NCBI RefSeq assembly: GCF_023065955.2 | Contig: NW_026622763.1 | Location: 80,519,299 to 80,583,298 of the forward strand | DNA: 64,000 nucleotides | From: Ursus arctos | Taxonomy: Eukaryota; Chordata; Mammalia; Carnivora; Ursidae | Direction: 5' to 3' | Part shown: positions 57,235 through 64,000 of the stretch, in pieces | Position numbering within the stretch: the first letter of the stretch is position 1 | How the letters are laid out: the number at the start of each line of letters is the position of its first letter | Made by a program: the position numbers and the translations under genes | The notes under the pieces: model-generated | Told to the model about the DNA's origin: nothing | What the model saw: only the letters and a program-made list of their open reading frames with translations | The model's database searches: none

Positions 57235-57440
57235 GAGCGCCTGGGTAGCGCAGTCGTTAAAGCGTCTGCCTTTGGCTCAGGGCGTGATCCTGGCGTTCCG
57301 GGATCGAGTCCCACATCGGGCTCCTCTGCTGGGAGCCTGCTTCTTCCTCTCCCACTCCCCCTGCTTGTGTTTCCTCTCTCGCTGGCTGTCTCTGTCAAAT
57401 AAATTAAAAAAAAAAAAAAAAATCTAAAAAAAAAACAAAA
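57235..57440 (+). mobile_element. SINEC, young ursid-type
   Basis: GAGCGCCTGGGTAGCGCAG head, GATCCTGGCGTTCCGGGATC and poly(A). ACAAAGGAGATATCC is duplicated on both sides. Confidence 0.92.
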
Positions 57441-57458
57441 CAAAGGAGATATCCTTTT

Positions 57459-57635
57459 TGAAGATTTTTTAAAAATTTATTGGTGGGGCAGAGCGAGGGA
57501 GAGAGAACATGAGTGGGGGGCAGGGGCAGAGGGAGAAGGAGAAGCGACTCCCTGCTGAGCTCAATCCCAGGCCTCTAGGATCATGAGCTGAGCCAAAGGC
57601 AGACACTTTGAGGGACTTAGCCAGCCAGGAACCCC
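57459..57635 (-). mobile_element. SINEC, diverged, minus strand
   Basis: AAGATTTTTTAAAAATTTATTGG, GAGCTCAATCCCAGGCC and CAGCCAGGAACCCC end. Confidence 0.85.
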
Positions 57636-57934
57636 TACTCTGCAAATATCTAGTCTAAGAAGTAAGTCCTAAGAAACATGTTCTCTTCAGTACAGTAGCT
57701 ACTAAAAATATGCCAATTGAAGGATCTTACTTCAATCTTTTCATTTATTTAACATTCAACATTTGCTGTTGTCGATTACGTTGAGTATTACAAAGGAGAA
57801 AAAAATTTAAGCAGTTTGCAATGCAGTTTAGACAAGATAAACGTATCCCCAAAGTTAATTCAAAAGACGATCGAATCAGTAACTAAAACCGTGGGGCAGG
57901 ATGACCAATGATTCAAATATCTGACCTTCATTCA

Positions 57935-58085
57935 GCAAAATCTAGGAGCTTTTTCTAGTTTGAGATCCCGAGACCCAGCCTAGATCTACTGAACCAGAAT
58001 TTCCATGGAATGGGGCCCAGGAATCTTTATTTTCAATTGTTCCCTGAAGTCCCATAGCAGGATTCCATTCGGGAGTTCTGGTCGA
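57935..58085 (-). mobile_element. Probable MER5A-like fragment
   Basis: TACTGAACCAGAATTTCCATGG, GGGGCCCAGGAATCTTTATTTTC. The order fits a diverged MER5-type element. Confidence 0.5.
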
Positions 58086-58799
58086 GCCGGCAGGTACTAT
58101 AAATATCTTCAATGTGAGGCAGAGAGAGAGAGAGGTATAGATATGGCCCAAGAGCTATTAAAGTTCACCAACAAGACTGCTGGATGAGAGAATTTGTAGA
58201 GGAGATGCCAGCAGAACTGAAGTGAAGAAAGGCTAGAATTTGAAGAGAAGAAAAAGGGTACCTCACAAGGATAAAGGAATAGAAGCCAGGCTTCAGAGAT
58301 GGACAGGACAGGGAACAGCAAGTACTAAGTAGCTCACTTTGGCTAAGATGGGGCGTCCACAGGGGAGCACGGTGGGTAAGGCAAACTTTCTAAACCTAAA
58401 CAGTAGATGAAAGCAGTGTTCTGCTTTTATTCTGCCAGCAGTGAAGAACCTCGTGGAGTCTGAAGAAAACAGACAGCAGTAACAGAGCCGTGCACGGGCA
58501 AGATGGCACTGTCGGCAGGCAGAAGTGAGGAAGAGACAGGGAAGAGGGCAGGGAGGAAATTACTATAGAACTCCAGGCAACAGGTAACAAGAACCCACAC
58601 CAGGGCGGCAGCCGTGGGGCTGCAGACCTCGCCAACTGGGACGGGAGGATGCGAGGGACGATGATCACACGGCCGTTTCCGTCCGTGAAGCCCCGAGAAC
58701 AGGAACACGAGCAGATCTGGGGCAGGAAATAAATTCCATTTCAGACGTAAGAAATGTAAAGTACAGATGAGGTATCAAAGGCAGCAGTGGGAAAAACCG

Positions 58800-59080
58800 T
58801 TGGAAATGATAAAGAGGAGCACAGCGACGGAAGGAATACAGACTTCAGAGCCAACAACCAGCAACTGTAGGACAGGGGAGGGGCTGTGAGTAAAAAGCCA
58901 CAGAGATAATACAAAGAACAAGACCTGTAAGGGCCATTATCATAAAAGAATTAACTCAATTTGGTGACTGGATATGAAGGATAAGAAAGTCAATAATGAC
59001 TCAATGACTTTGAACTTGCGTTAACTAGGAGAATGAAATGGAAGAGAGGAGAAACTGCAAGTTGTAAAGGGAGAGTAAAG
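58800..59080 (-). mobile_element. Possible L2 antisense fragment
   Basis: GGAAAGTCAATAATGACTCAATGAC-type order near 58985 resembles antisense L2 RT. Weak. Confidence 0.3.
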
Positions 59081-59777
59081 CTCACGCAGACAGCCACTTG
59101 CCAGAGCTGTTACTTGAGAAGAATCTATTATGGCGGCAGGACAGACCAGATCTGCAGTTCTCAGGCTGACAGAGGCTGGACAGATGCGCCTGGATGTGGA
59201 CGCGTGCTCCACCATGATGATGCAATTTTCAAAGCTCACACAGAAGTTCCATGCTGATCTTACTGCGGACCAGTAACAAGCCGTTTGCAGACCTGCACAG
59301 GTCCACAGACCACCCCCGGCATGGCCCTTAACTAGAAAATCTCCAACGCGCCTCCCACTTCTGCAATACTTGTACTTCATTCACACCTGGTTGTGGAGGA
59401 AGAGTCGCGCTGCGGGAGAGAAAGGCCAGTGGCCATGATATACCAGCAGTGACAGTCCTGCCACCTACAGCATTCTCAGTATGCTGCTTTCCTCATCTGT
59501 AAAATCAGAGCGCTGGCTCACCTATCTCCCAAGTTGAGAAGAGACGAAAAGAAATGACCTAACCGAAATCACTATGTAAGCACAGGTTAAATTATTATTA
59601 GATACAGAAACCTATAACCATTAACTAAAATTAAATCACTTATTAAATACACACATGTAAAAAACTCCTGGCCTAAACAGTTTTATTACCATGAGCTCTA
59701 GCAATGTCAAAAAAAAAAAAATAATTTGAATCACATACAAAATATTCCAGATGTCAGAAAAGAGGGGAATATTCTTT

Positions 59778-59977
59778 AAAAAAAAAAAAAAGATTTTATT
59801 TATTTATTAGAGAGAGAGCACATAAGCAGGGGGCAGGGCAGAGGGAGAGAGAATCTCCAGCTGACTCCACACTGAGCATGGAGCCCAATGCAGGGTTCGA
59901 TCCCATGACTCCAAGATCATGACCTGAGCCAAAATCAAGAGTCTGACAATTAACCAACTAAGCCACCCAGGTACCCC
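59778..59977 (-). mobile_element. SINEC, minus strand
   Basis: AAAAGATTTTATTTATTTATTAG, GGGTTCGATCCCATGAC and CACCCAGGTACCCC end. GGGAATATTCTTT flanks both sides (about 59765-59777 and 59980-59992). Confidence 0.92.
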
Positions 59978-61481
59978 AAGGGAATATTCTTTTAATAAAG
60001 CTAACCTAAACTTGACACCAAAAACTTATTAAGAAGGACAATATGACAAAAGGAGAATTACAGGAAAATCTTATTAATGATCTTAGAGGCAAAAACATTA
60101 GTAAGTTGAATCTAGCGGCATATAAAAAAAAAGAAATATTCAATCTGGGTTAAGTAATGTAGGAATGCAACAATTATTTTTCAATCCGATCTTACTAGAC
60201 CTCTCTTCTGCAACAAAACCAATTTATTCTTCTTTTCCTTTCATCCTCAAACTTTCTACTTCCTTGCTTCCTCCCGTTATTGTCCTCATTTTCTTCTTTC
60301 CTCTTTCTTTTCCCAGTCCTCACTTCATGTATGGAAATTCTCCTTCATTTTCCTAACTTCAACATCACTTAAATACTGAAGACACAAGCTTGTTCTCTAG
60401 CCCATACCTCACAATTATATTTCGGACACAAGATATTCATTCTGCGTGCTCATCCACATCTGACTAACCCAGAAATGCTGCAATTAGGACAAGAGTACTG
60501 GGGAGGGGAGAGGTGCAGAGAGAGCAGCACTCTGAGGATCTACAGAGGGTTCCTTTCAGTTCTTCACTTGAGTACTGGTCCCGAGGCCAGGGGAACGACG
60601 TGAGAAGCGAAGGCCAGACAAGTCCCAGCAGCTCACACAGGGCAGGCATAGTTTGTGTTCCCACCATCCAAGGGGAAAAAACCTGCAACCTGCAGAGCAC
60701 TCGGTAGACCACTCAGGAGCGGACTGCCTCCGTAGTGGGGGTAAAATGAGCCCTCCGCTAAAGGCTGTCGTGGCCCCATTTCACAACGTTTAAAAAGCAA
60801 GCCTCGAAAGCCGTTTCTAAGTAACATAACTGTGTCCCCAAACAAAGCTCTTAAAGGAAGACAAAATACCAGAATCAAATAAGTAAAATTAACAATGTCT
60901 GGCATCTAATCAAACTTCTAGAGATGAAAAATACAATGTCTAATATGAAAAATAGACTGAATGGGATTGATGGCTGGTTAGATGCCACGAAAGAGAAGAT
61001 TCATGAACCTGAAGACAGCAACAGCAGCTTTCCAACATGAAACACGGAGAGGAAACAACAGACTGGAAAAAAAGTGAATGGGACGTCAATAAGCCGAGGG
61101 ATAATTCCAAGCAGCCTAAACGAAGTGCAACGAAGTCTCTCAAATAGAAGGGGGAAGAAAAGTAACTGAAGAAAACTAGGGCAAAATTTTTCTACATTTC
61201 ATGAAAATTATAAACTTACAGATCCAAAAAGGTCAATGAACCCCAAGCACAAGAAACATAAAGAAAATGAACTACACAAGTGGTTTAAAACTACTGATAA
61301 AGAGAAAAATCTTAACAGAGAAAAAAAGATATATAATGTTCCTTGGACCAAAGATGTGAAGGACAGCTGGCTTCTCACTGGAAATAATGCAAGACATGTG
61401 AGCAACACCCTTAAGTACTGAAAGAAAAACTGTCAACCTAGGATTTTATGCCAGCAAAAGTATCTTTCAAAAATGAAGGCA

Positions 61482-62082
61482 TACATCTTTGAAACATGGA
61501 TGGACCTAGCGGGTATTATAGGAAGGGAAATATGTCAGAGAAGACAAGTACCGTATGATTTCACTTATATATGGAATCTAAAAAAACAAAACAAAAAAAG
61601 CAGAACAGACCCATAAATACAGAGGGCAAACTGATGGATGCCAGAGGAGAGGGCGGTAGGGAGATGGGCAAAATGGGGTGAAGGGGAGAGGGAGGTGCAG
61701 ACTTCCAGTTATGCAGTAAGTCATGGGAATAAAAGGTACAGCACAGGGAATATAGTCGATGGTATCAGGGTTGTACGGTGACAGATGGGAGTTACACTTG
61801 TGGTGAACAGAGCATTAACATGTAGACTTGTCAAATCACTGTGTTATACACCTGAAACTAATGCAACATTGTGTGTCGATTATACTTCAATTAAAAATAA
61901 AAGGCATAGGGGCGCCTGGGTGGCTCAGTCAGTTAAGCGTCCAACCCTTGATTTCGGCTCAGGTCATAATCTCAAGGTTGTGAGATCACGTTCCACGTCA
62001 GGGTCCACTCCAGGCTCCCTCTCCCTCTACACCTTCCCCCCAGCCAAAAAGGCATAGTCAATTATACCCCAATAAAATTTTT
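61482..62082 (+). mobile_element. Younger L1 3' end inserted in the older L1, itself carrying a SINE
   Basis: ACATGGATGGACCTAGCGGG, GTACCGTATGATTTCACTTATATATGG and TGTTATACACCTGAAACTAATGC are typical L1 3' sequence. The 13-base target AAAAATGAAGGCA lies at 61469-61481 and 62083-62095. Confidence 0.85.
61909..62046 (+). mobile_element. SINEC within the younger L1 tail
   Basis: GGGGCGCCTGGGTGGCTCAG head, GATTTCGGCTCAGGTCATAATC and a short CT-rich end. AAAGGCATAG flanks both sides. Confidence 0.88.
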
Positions 62083-62891
62083 AAAAATGAAGGCAAAATA
62101 AAGACTTTTTCAGGCATAAAAGCTAAAAGAATTCATCCCCGGAAGAGCAGCACTACAAGAAACATTAAAGTGAACCATTCACACAGAAAGAAAATGACAT
62201 CAGATGGAAATATGGCCAATTCAAAAAAGAAAGAACCCTAGAAATCGTAAATATGTGGGTAAATACAAAAGAGTATTTTTCTTTTAAATCTCCTTCAAAG
62301 ATAACTAACTGCTTAAATACAATAGCAATGCATTATGGGGATTATAACATAGTAGAGGGAAACGTACAGCATTAAGTGTCCATGTTAGAAAACAAGGAAG
62401 ATCCCAGTTTAAGCTATCACCTTAAAAACTTGAAAAAGAGAAACAAATGCAACCAAAACAAAGAACATAACAGAAGGAAATAACAGAGATAAGAACAGAA
62501 AACAATGAAATAAAGCTGAAAGAGAATCAATGAAACTAAAAGCTGGTTCTTTAAAAAGACCATGAAAAAGAATAGGAAATGAACAGACATACACATACAT
62601 GCCAAGGGTTCCAATGCAAGATCAACAGCGTTTTCAATAGTATTGGTTGAATAGAAGATCCACACGGAAAAAATGATCCTTAGCACTGCACCTCACATTA
62701 TGTACAAGTTATACAAAAATAAATTTCCACAGAGACTGTCAGTAAAACAATAAAGCTTCTAGAACATAGTATTAGAGAATAGCTTCGCGACTTTGAAGCT
62801 GTGGGGTAAGCAATGATTTTTTAAATGGGTCACAAATACATTACCCATAAAGAAAAAGACCAATAAATGTACTCATTAAAATTAAGAACTG

Positions 62892-63080
62892 GGGGCCCCC
62901 GGGTGGCTCAGTTGGTTAAGCGTCTGACTCCTGGTCTTAGTTCAGGTCATGATCTCATGGGTCATGGGATGGAGCCCTGCATCAGGCTCAGCACGGAGTC
63001 TGCTCCAAGGATCTCTCCCTCTGTCCCTGCCCCCGCTCATTCACTTGCCCGTGTGCTCTCTCTCTAAAAATAAAAAAATC
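62892..63080 (+). mobile_element. SINEC, first of a pair in the older L1
   Basis: GGGCCCCCGGGTGGCTCAG head, GGTCTTAGTTCAGGTCATGATC and a CTCTCTAAAAATAAAAAAATC tail. The L1 sequence TTAAGAACT occurs before the pair (62882-62890) and after it (63316-63324). Confidence 0.88.
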
Positions 63081-63081
63081 T

Positions 63082-63310
63082 GGGTTCCTGAGTGGCTCAG
63101 TCGGTTAAATGCCTGCCTTCAGCTCAGGTCATGATCCCAGAGGCCTAGGATGGAGTCCTGTGTCGGGCTCCCTGCTCAGCGGGGAACCTGCTTCTCCCTT
63201 TGCCTGCCACTCCCCCTGCTCATGCTTGTGCACGCCCTCTCTCCCCCCTCTCAAATAAATACATAAAATCTTTTAATTAATAAATAAAATAAAAATAAAT
63301 GAGTCTTTTA
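63082..63310 (+). mobile_element. SINEC, second of a pair
   Basis: GGGTTCCTGAGTGGCTCAG head, GCCTTCAGCTCAGGTCATGATC, and a long A/T-rich AAATAAAT tail. Confidence 0.88.
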
Positions 63311-63516
63311 AAAAGTTAAGAACTATTCTGTATCAAAGACACAATTAGGAATATGAAAAGGTAAGCAGTTACTAGAAGTGATTACTGTTAACAATACATT
63401 TAAGATACCAACTTACTTCTGCTCTTGAGATGAAAGGAAGAGCCTGTGAGATCGCCTTTAGCACACGCGTCTACAGCTGAACTAAGTAACCAAGAATCTT
63501 TCCCAAACCAAGGCCA

Positions 63517-63628
63517 GGGGTGCCTGGGTGGTTTAGTCGGTAGAATATGTGACTTACAATCTCTGCATCGTGAACTCAAGTCCCTTGCTGGGCAAAAAAG
63601 CTTACTTAAAACAAAACAAAACAAAACA
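63517..63628 (+). mobile_element. Short tRNA-like SINE
   Basis: GGGGTGCCTGGGTGGTTTAG, CTCAAGTCCC and GGGCAAAAAAGCTTAC, then AAAACAAAACAAAAC. Confidence 0.8.
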
Positions 63629-63804
63629 CTTTCTCCCTGAAATTTCTTCAAGCACAATCCCAGTTTAGCAAGAAAACTCTTGAAAAGCAGGTTTGGGGAG
63701 AAGCCAGGTAGGCAGGTAGCAGAGAATGGTGATCAGACTACTATCAGTTTTTCTTCCAAGAACTCGATGAACTCCCAGAGGAATTTTATTTTATTTTACT
63801 ATTT

Positions 63805-63895
63805 TTTTAAAGATTTTATTTATTTCTCTGAGAGAGACAGAGCATGAGCAGGGTGAGGGGCAGAGGGAGAGGGAGAAACAGACTCCCGCACAAGA
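63805..63895 (-). mobile_element. SINEC, truncated, minus strand
   Basis: TTTTTAAAGATTTTATTTATTTCTCTGAGAG and (GA)-rich sequence are present, but the tRNA-like head with CAGGCGCCCC is missing. Confidence 0.8.
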
Positions 63896-64000
63896 GTTCA
63901 ATGAGAATACGCTGAACGAGTAGCCACTCAGTGAATGAATCAAGGGGAAAGACTGAAGTGACGGCTGGACAAGGAAGGACAGCTGTGTAAAAAGAAGACA

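Larger units (their letters stand above)
60840..63390 (+). mobile_element. Old L1M (ORF1/ORF2 region) with nested insertions
   Basis: The older L1 is recognised from ATGTCTGGCATCTAATCAAAC, GATTGATGGCTGGTTAGATGCC, ACAGATCCAAAAAGG, AAAACTGTCAACCTAGGATTTTATGCC, an ORF2-start block (AAAGCTGGTTCTTTAAAAAG) and later ATTAAGCTTCTAGAACATAG-like ORF2 sequence. Stops are frequent. A younger L1 and several SINEs interrupt it. It is not coding. Confidence 0.75.
56667..64000 (-). other. INO80D intron, 5' part beyond the window
   Basis: Holds SINEs, a nested L1 stack (60840-63390) and L2/MER remnants. No exon of the upstream INO80D sequence was recognised, so the intron continues past 64000. Segments 56670-57200, 58180-58750, 59350-59760 and 60000-60840 contain nothing recognised. 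Confidence 0.75.

Noticed and set aside
58396..58708. Two overlapping minus-strand frames of about 90 codons
   Set aside because: They overlap in different frames and show no domain or splice signals consistent with INO80D.
63400..63480. Donor-like GAAGTAAGT on the minus strand near 63414
   Set aside because: The upstream translation does not match any INO80D segment I know and no fitting acceptor is evident.

Overview
This window is nuclear DNA from a caniform carnivore, most likely a bear. About forty tRNA-derived SINEs of the carnivore SINEC type are spread over both strands. At least twelve belong to one homogeneous young subfamily (shared blocks CAGGGCGTGATC and GGCTCCTCCGCTATGAGCC, a CT-rich stretch, AATAAATAAATAAAATC, then poly(A)) that I associate with ursid genomes. 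There are no bacterial, plasmid or phage features. The species call rests on my recollection of SINE consensus sequences, not on a search.

The only functional protein-coding gene I can support is INO80D, the INO80 chromatin-remodelling complex subunit D, on the minus strand. Its last six exons are present: 56442-56666, 50441-50550, 48757-48890, 44020-44237, 43152-43309, and a terminal exon whose coding part is 40074-41239. All junctions are GT-AG, the phases match, and they encode about 669 C-terminal residues. Upstream exons lie beyond position 64000. The terminal exon continues into a 3' untranslated region of about 10.8 kb that ends near 29250, just past an AATAAA signal at 29268-29273.

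Positions 1 to about 29250 are intergenic sequence downstream of INO80D; in human the next gene on this side is NRP2. This part is a layered record of transposition: L2 fragments (one long antisense copy retains reverse-transcriptase similarity), MIR elements, MER5-type DNA transposons, a Tigger remnant, two MaLR solo LTRs, L1 3' ends and many SINEs. A TRAPPC2 (sedlin) processed pseudogene with a frameshift lies at 9236-9659. Introns from 41240 to 64000 hold the same kinds of repeat, including a four-SINE tandem block 98 bases from the last splice acceptor.

The clearest contrast is repeat density. SINEs are frequent on both sides, but 28326-41337, which contains the whole 3' UTR and last coding exon, has only one short old SINE. 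This suggests strong selection on the UTR. I found no evidence of a previously undescribed biological system; the notable items are insertion-target reuse, nested elements, a possible SINE 3' transduction, candidate regulatory motifs in the UTR and an in-frame alternative splice acceptor.
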